This document shows, piece by piece, positions 7,923 through 14,695 of a stretch of DNA of 32,700 bases; within the stretch, counting starts at the first letter, position 1, and the number at the start of each line of letters is the position of its first letter. The DNA is from an uncultured Eubacterium sp. (GTDB taxonomy: Bacteria; Bacillota; Clostridia; Lachnospirales; Lachnospiraceae). The position numbers and the translations under genes were made by a program. Under the pieces are notes generated by a model. That model was not told where the DNA came from and made no database searches. It saw only the letters and a list, made by a program, of their open reading frames with translations. The DNA lies in NCBI GenBank assembly GCA_947385875.1, contig CANDMV010000033.1, positions 1-32,700 of the forward strand, given 5' to 3'.

Positions 7923-8723
7923 ATGATAATTGTACGCGGAGGTGGTGACATTGCAACCGGGACAATCTATAGGCTTCATCAATGTGGGTATGCAGTATTG
8001 ATTCTTGAAACAAGCCATCCGACTGCCATTCGAAGAAAAGTATCGTTTTGTGAAGCTGTTTATGACGGTACAGCTGTAGTAGAGGGCGTGAAGTGCCGTC
8101 TGGCAGAGAGCATAGAGCAATGCCGGGATGTGTGGAGCCACAAAGAAATCCCGCTGATGATAGATCCACGAGCAGAGATGATTCAAAAGCTGCATCCAGA
8201 TGCGGTGATTGATGCAATTCTGGCAAAAAAAAATCTGGGTACAAACAGAAGCATGTCAGAGCTTACGATTGCACTCGGCCCAGGGTTCTGTGCGGGATAT
8301 GATGTGGATTATGTCATTGAGACGATGCGCGGGCATCAGCTGGGGCGTATGATAGAAAAAGGCTGCGCATTTCCAAATACGGGTGTACCGGGGCTGATAG
8401 GAGGTCATGGCGCAGATCGTGTGATCCATGCTCCTGCCAGCGGCAGTATAAGTGTGCAGGCGCAAATCGGAGATCTTGTGCAGGAAGGTCAGACACTGGC
8501 AGTGATTGGTGATGTAAAAGTGACGGCATCAATTTCAGGTGTTCTGCGGGGAATCATAAGAGATGGTTTTGCGGTCACTGAGGGCTTGAAAATCGCTGAT
8601 ATTGATCCGAGGAAAGAGCAGAAGGAGAATTGTGATACGATTTCGGATAAAGCACGATGTATTGCGGGAAGTGTACTGGAAATCTTAGTGAGAAGAAATG
8701 TAAAGAGAGAGTTAATTGTTTGA
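7923..8723 (+). CDS. yqeB: YqeB, selenium-dependent molybdenum hydroxylase accessory protein
   Basis: YqeB (EF2563 family) is an accessory protein found with orphan selD and the selenium-dependent hydroxylases. It is thought to help mature the enzyme, but its reaction is not established. The 266-residue product opens with a nucleotide-binding-like VRGGGDIATGTIYRL, and has MIDPRAEMI, TIALGPGFCAGYD and a late HAPASGSI/VQEGQTLAVIGD segment typical of the family. An AGGAGG site precedes the ATG. The gene starts the intact maturation block yqeB-mocA-yqeC-selD, which directly follows the decayed desulfurase/TusA/DUF3343 stretch. Confidence 0.9.
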   Translation: MIIVRGGGDIATGTIYRLHQCGYAVLILETSHPTAIRRKVSFCEAVYDGTAVVEGVKCRLAESIEQCRDVWSHKEIPLMIDPRAEMIQKLHPDAVIDAILAKKNLGTNRSMSELTIALGPGFCAGYDVDYVIETMRGHQLGRMIEKGCAFPNTGVPGLIGGHGADRVIHAPASGSISVQAQIGDLVQEGQTLAVIGDVKVTASISGVLRGIIRDGFAVTEGLKIADIDPRKEQKENCDTISDKARCIAGSVLEILVRRNVKRELIV

Positions 8724-8814
8724 ATAAATGTAAGGACATAATTCAAGTATGAGGGGCTGTTTTGCGCAGCAAACTTCTACATCTGCACGATTGTGATGAA
8801 AGGAAATGGGAACA

Positions 8815-9432
8815 ATGGATGCAATTCTGCTCGCAGCGGGAAACAGTATACGTTTTGGAGAAAACAAGCTTTTATACCATCTGAATGGGAAGCCCATGTA
8901 CCGATATATGCTGGAGCTTCTGGCGCGGCAGAAAAAAGCAGGCGTGTTAGATCACGTTATTGTCGTGAGCCAGTATGAAGAGATTTTTAGAGATCTTAAG
9001 AGTCATTTTCTGGAGATAGAAGCAGTAAGAAATACGGCTCCCGAACTAGGCATATCAGAGTCAATCCGAATAGGACTTGCAGATCTGGAAAGTGTGGCTG
9101 CGCATTCTATATCCTGCCTTTTTACTGTGGCAGACCAGCCTCATTTTACAATGGAATCTTTGATAAAAATAGAACAATTCTGGCAGACGCATAACTATGG
9201 GATTGCTGCTGCTTCTTACAATCAGAAGATTGGAAATCCAGTTATCTTTGCTTCGAAGTATTACGAGGAGCTGAAAAGGCTGGAGGGAGATGCAGGCGGG
9301 AAAAAGGTGCTTTACAGGCATATGGATGATACAGGATTGTGTGAGGTTTCAGAATCTGAACTAATAGATTTGGATACGGCAGATGCAGTGCGGGAGTACG
9401 GCGGCTTTAGATCGGTTTCCTCAAGGGGCTGA
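8815..9432 (+). CDS. mocA: MocA-like molybdenum cofactor cytidylyltransferase
   Basis: This nucleotidyltransferase should add CMP to molybdopterin-Mo to make the cytosine dinucleotide cofactor used by xanthine oxidase-family enzymes. The nucleotide-binding loop LLAAGNSIRFGENK is at residues 5-18, with TVADQP and GNPVIF further on. The start at 8815 gives a ten-base gap to AAAGGA, whereas the in-frame ATG at 8806 is too close to that site (three extra residues). The length of about 205 aa suits MocA. The 3' end is odd: the last LIDLDTADAVR segment is repeated 67 bp downstream in another frame, so the present C-terminus may be a product of that duplication. Confidence 0.88.
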   Translation: MDAILLAAGNSIRFGENKLLYHLNGKPMYRYMLELLARQKKAGVLDHVIVVSQYEEIFRDLKSHFLEIEAVRNTAPELGISESIRIGLADLESVAAHSISCLFTVADQPHFTMESLIKIEQFWQTHNYGIAAASYNQKIGNPVIFASKYYEELKRLEGDAGGKKVLYRHMDDTGLCEVSESELIDLDTADAVREYGGFRSVSSRG

Positions 9433-9462
9433 TAGATTTGGGCATGGCAGATGCAGTGCGGC
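9363..9462 (+). repeat. Tandem duplication of the mocA 3' end
   Basis: GATAGATTTGG...GGCAGATGCAGTGCGG near 9363-9391 recurs at about 9430-9458, offset by 67 bp. The first copy encodes LIDLDTADAVR in mocA. The second, in the next frame, encodes LIDLGMADAVR and runs on to a stop at 9503-9505 that overlaps the yqeC ATG. The ancestral mocA probably ended there with an ATGA overlap. Confidence 0.75.
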
Positions 9463-9502
9463 GGAAATTTAGGATGCAGGAACGAGAAAATGGTGAGAAA
9501 AG

Positions 9503-10435
9503 ATGACAGATCAGAATCTGGAAAAGATGTTTCCGTTTTTGAAGAAAAGAAAACAGGTGATTTCGATCGTGGGAGCTGGTGGAAAAACAACGCTGATGTA
9601 TGCATTGGCGCGGTATTATGCCGGGCAGGGAGCTTCTGTTGTAGTAACAACGACAACGCATATAAAAAGACCTCAAAATTATCTTGTTGCCAGAAATAAG
9701 GAAGAGCTGCTGTGTCTGTTGGCAAAAAACAGCATAGTTGCCGCTGGTGCTGCGGCGCCTGAAAATAAGCTGACACAGGCATATGAAATGAGTATCATAG
9801 ATTATATGAATGCAGCAGACATTGTTCTGGTCGAAGCAGACGGGGCAAAGCATTATCCATGCAAAGTGCCGTCAGATACAGAGCCAGTGATTCCTAAAGA
9901 GAGCGGAATTGTACTGGGAGTGATGGGAATGGATGCAGTTGGCAGGCCTTTGAATGAAGTATGTTTCCGCAAGGAGAAGGCGATTCAGATGCTAAGACAG
10001 GCATATTTTCATAAAGAGAAAACAGTGCATATGCCAGAAGAGACATGTATCCGCAAAGAAAAAGCAGTGCATACGCCAGAAGAGACATGTATCCGTAAAG
10101 AAAAAGCAGTGCATATGCCGGAAGAGACATGTATCTGTAAAGAAAAAGCGGTGCATATGCAGGATGATGCATGTACTCATAAAGAAAAAGCAGCGCAGAT
10201 GCCGGAGATAGAAGAAGATCATTGTATGACGCAAGAGGATCTGGCGGAGATTTTATCCTCAGACTGGGGTACAAGAAAAAATGTAGGTGACGCAGACTAT
10301 TATATCGTGTTAAACAAATGTGATAATGAACTTCGCAGACAGCATGGACAGCGCATACAGAGCCTGTTGGCACAGGATGGGTTATACGCGGTCTGCGTTT
10401 CGTTATTGTACGACAGACCTATCGCGTTTTCATGA
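9503..10435 (+). CDS. yqeC: YqeC, selenium-dependent hydroxylase accessory protein, with internal repeat expansion
   Basis: YqeC is a P-loop protein found with selenium-dependent molybdenum hydroxylases, and its exact reaction is unproven. Residues 20-35 give ISIVGAGGKTTLMYAL (Walker A GAGGKTT), then TTTTHIKRP, then DIVLVEADGAKHYP with the Walker B-like acidic residues, and VLNKCDN near the C-terminus. At 310 residues it is about 60-70 longer than I expect. The excess is six in-frame 14-residue repeats (9962-10213, consensus CIRKEKAVHMPEET) between the GMDAVGRPL segment and the C-terminal domain. The frame is intact and both flanking conserved parts are present, so it is probably functional. 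The gene is followed 18 bp later by selD. Confidence 0.9.
   Translation: MTDQNLEKMFPFLKKRKQVISIVGAGGKTTLMYALARYYAGQGASVVVTTTTHIKRPQNYLVARNKEELLCLLAKNSIVAAGAAAPENKLTQAYEMSIIDYMNAADIVLVEADGAKHYPCKVPSDTEPVIPKESGIVLGVMGMDAVGRPLNEVCFRKEKAIQMLRQAYFHKEKTVHMPEETCIRKEKAVHTPEETCIRKEKAVHMPEETCICKEKAVHMQDDACTHKEKAAQMPEIEEDHCMTQEDLAEILSSDWGTRKNVGDADYYIVLNKCDNELRRQHGQRIQSLLAQDGLYAVCVSLLYDRPIAFS
9962..10213 (+). repeat. Six 42-bp tandem repeats inside yqeC
   Basis: Six contiguous units of 14 codons share a CxxKEKxxH core. Units 3 and 4 are nearly identical in DNA, and units 1, 5 and 6 are more diverged. The reading frame is kept throughout. There are no spacers, so this is not a CRISPR array. Near identity of the central units suggests recent slippage or unequal recombination. 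Confidence 0.95.
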
Positions 10436-10453
10436 ACATAGAGGTGAAAAATT

Positions 10454-11482
10454 ATGGATGAAAAAATAGTATTCTGCAAAGGTGGAGGCTGCACGGCAAA
10501 GCTTGGTGCGGGAGTGCTCAGCCATGTGCTTGAACGCATTCCAAAGGGAGTGCAGGATAAAAATCTGTTAATTGGTTATGACAGTAAGGATGATGCAGCT
10601 GTCTATCAGATTACAGAGGATGTGGCGATTGTGCAGACACTGGACTTTTTTCCGCCTATGATAGACGATCCGTATTTATTCGGACAGATTGCAGCGGCAA
10701 ACGCGCTCAGCGATGTGTACGCGATGGGCGGAGATGTCAGGACGGCTTTGAATATTGTATGCTTTCCGGAAGATATGGATTTGAATATTTTGGGAGAGAT
10801 TATGCGCGGCGGTTCGGAAAAGGTAATGGAAGCCGGAGGAACGCTTGCCGGGGGACATTCGCTTGCGGATGACAGTGTCAAATATGGCCTGTCTGTGACA
10901 GGTACGATACATCCGAAGCGGATTTATCCGAATAATCAGGGACAGCCGGGGGATATTCTGATTTTGACAAAAAAACTGGGGGTTGGTATTATCTGCACTG
11001 CAAATAGGATTAAAGAAGCTTCTGTAGAGGCTGTGGAGGAAGCGGTATCTTCCATGACGACGCTGAATAAACAGGCTTCTTTGATCTGCAGAAAATATGA
11101 TATCCATGCATGTACAGATGTGACAGGATTTGGATTCCTGGGACATCTGCACGAGATGATGGATGGTCGATGCTCCTGCCGGATTTATGCAGAGCAGGTG
11201 CCTGTGATGAAGCAGGCCTTAAGTTATGCGGACGAATTTTATCTGACAGCAGCTGCGCAGAAAAATAGAAATCATCTGGAGGGTCATGTGAAGTTCCAGG
11301 ACGTTTCTTTTGCGATGGAGGAGGTGCTGTTCGATCCTCAGACTTCGGGCGGCCTTCTTGCCGCAGTGCGGCCTGAGCAGGCCGGGGAGCTTCTGGCGCA
11401 GCTTCAGGCACAGGGGCTTCCGGCAGGCATTGTAGGGGAAATAATAGAAAAAGAAGAGATAGAGATCAGTGTTCTGGGATAA
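10454..11482 (+). CDS. selD: Selenide, water dikinase SelD
   Basis: SelD makes selenophosphate from selenide and ATP. The 342-residue product has the glycine-rich catalytic loop [11 protein letters not shown], in which Cys13 aligns with the essential Cys17 of E. coli SelD (TGC codon, no selenocysteine) and the next-but-one Cys is Ala. Other family marks are [42 protein letters not shown] and [17 protein letters not shown] precedes the ATG. No selA, selB or tRNA-Sec gene is visible nearby, and the neighbours are molybdenum hydroxylase maturation genes, so selenophosphate here most likely feeds the labile selenium cofactor. Whether the organism also makes selenoproteins cannot be judged. Confidence 0.97.
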   Translation: MDEKIVFCKGGGCTAKLGAGVLSHVLERIPKGVQDKNLLIGYDSKDDAAVYQITEDVAIVQTLDFFPPMIDDPYLFGQIAAANALSDVYAMGGDVRTALNIVCFPEDMDLNILGEIMRGGSEKVMEAGGTLAGGHSLADDSVKYGLSVTGTIHPKRIYPNNQGQPGDILILTKKLGVGIICTANRIKEASVEAVEEAVSSMTTLNKQASLICRKYDIHACTDVTGFGFLGHLHEMMDGRCSCRIYAEQVPVMKQALSYADEFYLTAAAQKNRNHLEGHVKFQDVSFAMEEVLFDPQTSGGLLAAVRPEQAGELLAQLQAQGLPAGIVGEIIEKEEIEISVLG

Positions 11483-11518
11483 GAAATGAAAGAAAAAGAA
11501 GAGATGCGAATCAGCATT
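11444..11518 (+). repeat. Tandem duplication of the selD 3' end
   Basis: The last codons of selD (AGAAAAAGAAGAGAT then ATCAGTGTT, 11446-11473) are repeated after the stop at 11491-11518 with a few changes, offset 45 bp. The downstream copy would read KEKEEMRISIKY, against [11 protein letters not shown] in the gene. Confidence 0.75.
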
Positions 11519-11586
11519 AAGTATTAAAAAATTTAAGGAAAAGAAATATATAAAGTGTTGCGTGCGGTATTGTAAAAAGGAAAAGT

Positions 11587-11823
11587 ATGAGAAAAAAAGA
11601 GAGGAAACTGATTGTAACATTCCATACAACAGCAGATGCCATGGCGATGGAGCAGGTATGCAAAGAAAACGGCGTACAAGGCAGGCTGATTCCGGTTCCT
11701 CGCAGTATTTCGGCAGGATGCGGACTTGCATGGTGCGCTGAGATGGAATGTCTTGAACAGCTGGCAGGCCTTATGAAGAGCAGCGGGATTAAGGAGCAGG
11801 CAGTGCATGAATGTATGATATAG
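11587..11823 (+). CDS. DUF3343 putative Se/S carrier protein
   Basis: This 78-residue protein belongs to DUF3343 (PF11823), small proteins recurrently found with yedF, selD and cysteine desulfurases and proposed to carry selenium or sulfur. It reads VTFHTTADAMAMEQVCKENG, then GRLIPVPRSISAGCGLAWCA. The Cys in SAGCG is the likely carrier residue. Further Cys occur near residue 23 and in the tail. An AAAAGGA site precedes the ATG. It lies between selD and the desulfurase, which suggests that it receives selenium from the desulfurase and may hand it to SelD or YedF. That chain is inferred. Confidence 0.85.
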   Translation: MRKKERKLIVTFHTTADAMAMEQVCKENGVQGRLIPVPRSISAGCGLAWCAEMECLEQLAGLMKSSGIKEQAVHECMI

Positions 11824-11846
11824 AAATGATTCATAATCAGGGAGAG

Positions 11847-11873
11847 CAAAACGTCTGGCAGACGATTGTTTTG
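11847..11873 (+). terminator. Hairpin after the DUF3343 gene
   Basis: CAAAACGTCT - GGC - AGACG followed by GTTTTG forms a stem with a three-base bulge, 24 bases after the DUF3343 stop. A T-rich tail is weak, so termination is plausible but not certain. Confidence 0.45.
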
Positions 11874-11929
11874 TTCCGGCCGGAGTGGAACTTATACTAA
11901 CAAACACGAAAGTTTGCCAAATAACACCG

Positions 11930-11982
11930 ACTCATGAGCGCCATTATCTTAAATCATGTGGTAAACCTTATCGCTCATGAGT
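11930..11982. repeat. Inverted repeat ACTCATGAGCG / CGCTCATGAGT
   Basis: Perfect 11-bp arms lie at 11930-11940 and 11972-11982 around a 31-base AT-rich centre, and each arm contains the palindrome CTCATGAG. It could be a hairpin element or paired operator half-sites. The 3480-3493 segment upstream of the hydroxylase (GCTCGCGAGTATAG) resembles the right arm and its flank (GCTCATGAGTATAG). Confidence 0.55.
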
Positions 11983-12009
11983 ATAGAATCGAAGTCAATC
12001 TGTCATGGG

Positions 12010-12045
12010 TCTGATTCCCTGCAGCTTAGCTGCGATCAGATTTTT
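12010..12045 (+). terminator. Candidate rho-independent terminator before the desulfurase
   Basis: TCTGAT ... ATCAGA closes a hairpin whose inner part is the palindrome GCAGCTTAGCTGC, followed directly by TTTTT at 12041-12045. A related GCAGCTTAGCTACGG hairpin occurs again near 12079. Together with 11847-11873 it suggests that the selD block ends before the desulfurase gene. Confidence 0.55.
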
Positions 12046-12103
12046 ACCAGACAAAACGAGGCTGAGGCAGATACTCCGCAGCTTAGCTACGGGGATTGGC
12101 TTT

Positions 12104-12259
12104 AGGAACTGTCCATAAATAACTTTTAATATTGCTTGTCTTTTCTCCGATAGCACTGCTCAAAAACAGTTACATAGCCCGCTATGCGCCTGATTTTTGA
12201 GCAGCACTCTCGAAGAAAAATCCTGCGCACTATTTAAAAGTTATTTATGGACAGTTCCT
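12104..12259. repeat. 156-bp palindromic element with perfect 26-bp terminal arms
   Basis: The left arm (12104-12129) and right arm (12234-12259) are exact reverse complements (AGGAACTGTCCATAAATAAC and onward). Inside lies a second imperfect hairpin, TGCTCAAAAACAG against CTGATTTTTGAGCA. No reading frame is present. The structure is that of a miniature inverted-repeat element or a large RNA-forming hairpin, placed 48 bp upstream of the desulfurase gene. Confidence 0.85.
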
Positions 12260-12307
12260 TAGATAATGGGAAGTTTACAGCAGGAAGTTGTATAGAAGGT
12301 GAAAAAT

Positions 12308-13438
12308 ATGATCTATTTAGATAACGCGGCGACGTCTATGAAAAAGCCGGGACAGGTTGCCCAGGCGGTAGTAGAAGCGTTCAATACTCTGGGAAATGCC
12401 GGTAGAGGCGGGCATGAGGCCACGCTTGGCGCATCCCGGATGATTTTTGATACAAGAGTGAAGCTGGCAGAATTTTTTCACGCAGAAAATCCGAAGCAGA
12501 TCGCATTTACATCGAATGCGACAGAAAGTCTGAATCTTGTCATAAAAGGCACGTTAAAGAGAGGCGATCATGTCATTACGACACAGCTGGAGCATAATTC
12601 TGTGCTGCGCCCATTATATGAAATGGAGGACAAAGGAGTTGAGCTTGCCATCATACCAAGCGATCGAAAAGGGTGTATCGATATTTATGATTTTGAGCGC
12701 AGGATACAAAACAATACGCGGATGATTATCTGTACCCACGGCTCGAATCTGACTGGAAATTTATTGGATATTGGGGCAATCGGCAGCATTGCAAGAAGTC
12801 ATCAGATTCTTTTTTGTGTAGATGCTTCACAGACGGCAGGAGTATTCCCGATTGATGTAAAAAAAATGAATATAGATTTTCTTTGTTTTACGGGGCATAA
12901 AAGCCTGCTCGGCCCGCAGGGGACTGGCGGTGTTTATGTGAGGGAAGGGATTCTGGTAAGCCCTCTGAAGTCAGGAGGCAGCGGGGTGCTGACATACAGC
13001 AGGAGCCATCCATCGCAGATGCCGACGGCGCTGGAGGCAGGAACTTTAAACGGGCATGGGATTGCTGGTTTGAATGCAGCCATTGATTATCTGAATAAGA
13101 CTGGAATTGACATAATACGAAAGAAAGAGTTGGAGCTGATGCGGCGTTTTTATTATGGCGTAAAAGAGATACCCGGAGTGAAAATATATGGGGATTTTGG
13201 CACGGAAATTCGCTGTCCCATTGTGGCATTGAATCTGAGAGATTATGATTCTGCGCAGGTGAGTGATGAATTATTTATGACATACGATATTGCAGTGCGT
13301 CCGGGCGCTCATTGTGCGCCGCTGATGCATCAGGCGCTCGGAACCGTCGAGCAGGGTGCTGTCCGCTTTAGCTTTTCACATTATAATACTATAGAAGAAG
13401 TGGATTTCGCAGTCAAAGCAATACAAGAATTAGTATAG
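12308..13438 (+). CDS. Cysteine desulfurase / selenocysteine lyase family (SufS-like)
   Basis: This PLP enzyme should release sulfur from cysteine, or selenium from selenocysteine, as a persulfide or perselenide on its catalytic Cys. The 376-residue product begins MIYLDNAATS. His95, Asp172 in VDASQTAG and the PLP lysine Lys198 in FTGHKSLLGPQG are present, as is the catalytic Cys336 in RPGAHCAPLMHQALGT. The ATG at 12308 is preferred, with AGAAGGTG six bases upstream, over an in-frame GTG at 12299. Genomic context with selD, DUF3343 and yedF suggests a selenium-supplying role. It is the intact counterpart of the wreck at 6949-7509. Confidence 0.93.
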   Translation: MIYLDNAATSMKKPGQVAQAVVEAFNTLGNAGRGGHEATLGASRMIFDTRVKLAEFFHAENPKQIAFTSNATESLNLVIKGTLKRGDHVITTQLEHNSVLRPLYEMEDKGVELAIIPSDRKGCIDIYDFERRIQNNTRMIICTHGSNLTGNLLDIGAIGSIARSHQILFCVDASQTAGVFPIDVKKMNIDFLCFTGHKSLLGPQGTGGVYVREGILVSPLKSGGSGVLTYSRSHPSQMPTALEAGTLNGHGIAGLNAAIDYLNKTGIDIIRKKELELMRRFYYGVKEIPGVKIYGDFGTEIRCPIVALNLRDYDSAQVSDELFMTYDIAVRPGAHCAPLMHQALGTVEQGAVRFSFSHYNTIEEVDFAVKAIQELV

Positions 13439-13474
13439 TTAAAAGCTTGCGACAACGCCAAAATTTCTATGAGA

Positions 13475-13510
13475 CTTCTGATTGAAGTATTCAATCAGGG
13501 GGGTCTATTT
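13475..13510 (+). terminator. Terminator after the desulfurase gene
   Basis: CTGATTGAA (13478-13486) and TTCAATCAG (13490-13498) form a nine-base stem with a GTA loop. It is extended weakly by GAC/GTC and followed by TATTTTTA. It lies 40 bp after the stop and separates the desulfurase from yedF. Confidence 0.75.
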
Positions 13511-13570
13511 TTATAAGATCGCACGCTGAATTGCATCAGATGAAATGAAAAAGATTATTGTATGGTAAAT

Positions 13571-13659
13571 TAATGTCGTTATCTTAAGCTTTTCACAGTC
13601 AGACTACTCTGTCTCACCAGACGCAGAATCGTCTGGGAGTTCACTAAGTTAATGACATT
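13571..13659. repeat. Small imperfect palindromic element upstream of yedF
   Basis: AATGTCGTTATCTTA on the left pairs, with two mismatches, with TAAGTTAATGACATT on the right, and an inner CCAGACG/CGTCTGG hairpin lies between. The right end, TAAGTTAATGACATTG, and a nearby ACTGTAACAG recur at 24717-24750, so it belongs to a dispersed family. Confidence 0.6.
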
Positions 13660-13699
13660 GACTGTAACAGAGAAAAAAGGATAGAGGAGAAAGATAAAA

Positions 13700-14530
13700 A
13701 TGGAAAAGAAAATAATAGATGCAAGGGGACTTGCCTGCCCACTTCCGGTTGTAAATGCAAAAAAAGCCATAGGTGAATTTCAGGAAGATGGGATACTTAC
13801 CGTACTCGTTGATAACGAGATCGCAGTGCAGAATTTGAAAAAATTTGCCGGACAGAGAGGAATGAAAGCATCAGGGGAGAAGAAGGCAGAAAAAGAATTT
13901 GAAGTAACGATTCAGGTTGCTGCGCCATCTGCTTCTGCTGTCGGAAGGGGTGCAGAAGCAGATGGAACAGTGCGGACTGCTGCGTCAAGAACGGCGGCAG
14001 CAGAAAAGTCTGCTGCGTCAGGAACGGCAGCAGCAACAGAAAAGTCTGCTGCATCAGGAACGGCGGCAGCAGAAAAGTCTGCTGTATCAGAAACGATGGC
14101 GGAGACAGAGATCGCACAAGCATCTGGAGCAGGGGCATCAGGAGAGAATGAAGAAGAAGCAGAGCTGGCAAGCTGCGTTCCAGATTCCAGAAAGAAAGGC
14201 ATGACGGTTGTTCTTTCGGCAGATGTTATGGGCGGAGGCGATGAGAAATTGGGCAGAACGCTGATGAAAGCGTTTATTTTTGCACTGACGAAGCAGGATC
14301 TGCTGCCGGAGACAATTTTGTGTTACAATTCAGGCGCTTATCTGACCTGTGAAGGCTCTGAGTCTATAGAAGATTTTAAGTCATTGGAAGCAGAAGGCGT
14401 CACGATTATGACCTGTGGGACATGCCTTGATTTTTATGGCATCAAAGATAAACTGGCGGTGGGGACAGTTACAAATATGTATGAAATCGTGGAAACGATG
14501 GAAAATTCCAGAGAATTTATCAGGCCGTAA
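13700..14530 (+). CDS. yedF: Selenium metabolism protein YedF with expanded linker
   Basis: YedF joins a TusA-like carrier domain to a DsrE-like domain and co-occurs with selD. The TusA part is residues 1-72 with the carrier Cys13 in LACPLPVV. The C-terminal part from about residue 157 reads VVLSADVMGGGDEKLGR, then CYNSGAYLTCEGS and MTCGTCLDFYGI, with several Cys. At 276 residues the protein is about 70 longer than usual. The excess is an Ala/Ser/Thr/Glu-rich linker (about residues 75-150) made of near-identical EKSAASGTAAA-type repeats. The ATG follows GAGGAGAAAG. It sits behind its own terminator-separated leader, so it may have a separate promoter. It is probably functional, because both domains are complete. 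Confidence 0.9.
   Translation: MEKKIIDARGLACPLPVVNAKKAIGEFQEDGILTVLVDNEIAVQNLKKFAGQRGMKASGEKKAEKEFEVTIQVAAPSASAVGRGAEADGTVRTAASRTAAAEKSAASGTAAATEKSAASGTAAAEKSAVSETMAETEIAQASGAGASGENEEEAELASCVPDSRKKGMTVVLSADVMGGGDEKLGRTLMKAFIFALTKQDLLPETILCYNSGAYLTCEGSESIEDFKSLEAEGVTIMTCGTCLDFYGIKDKLAVGTVTNMYEIVETMENSREFIRP
13977..14100 (+). repeat. Tandem 33-36-bp repeats in the yedF linker
   Basis: About four copies of a unit reading TCTGCTGCGTCAGGAACGGC plus AGCAGCAGAAAAG run in frame. One copy carries an extra Ala-Thr. The product is a flexible Ala-rich linker. Confidence 0.85.
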
Positions 14531-14590
14531 AGAGGTGTGATCTCAATTTCTTATGGGTTAGGATGCCCGGCAGCCTTGATGTGTTATTTT

Positions 14591-14660
14591 CAGATTAAAG
14601 CAATAAAAAGATCTCTAGCCATTTAATTGCGGCTAGAGATCTTTTTATTGCTTTAATCTG
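14591..14660. terminator. Bidirectional terminator with perfect 30-bp stem
   Basis: Positions 14591-14620 and 14631-14660 are exact reverse complements around a ten-base loop (ATTTAATTGC). A-rich and T-rich blocks on each side provide U-tracts in either direction. It lies between yedF (+) and the convergent minus-strand gene ending at 14696. Confidence 0.9.
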
Positions 14661-14695
14661 TTTATCCTGAAAGAGAAGATTAAGTTCCTATTACT

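Noticed and set aside
9962..10213. Regular 42-bp repeats considered as a CRISPR array
   Set aside because: The units are contiguous with no unique spacers, keep an open reading frame and lie inside yqeC.
9894..10373. Minus-strand 159-codon open frame across yqeC
   Set aside because: It is antisense to the yqeC repeats, with repetitive LFLYxYM composition and no ribosome-binding site.
10454..10520. Selenocysteine in SelD
   Set aside because: The catalytic position is a TGC Cys codon and no in-frame TGA is present.
13912..14202. Minus-strand Ala-rich open frame across yedF
   Set aside because: It is a shadow of the low-complexity linker repeats, without start signals.
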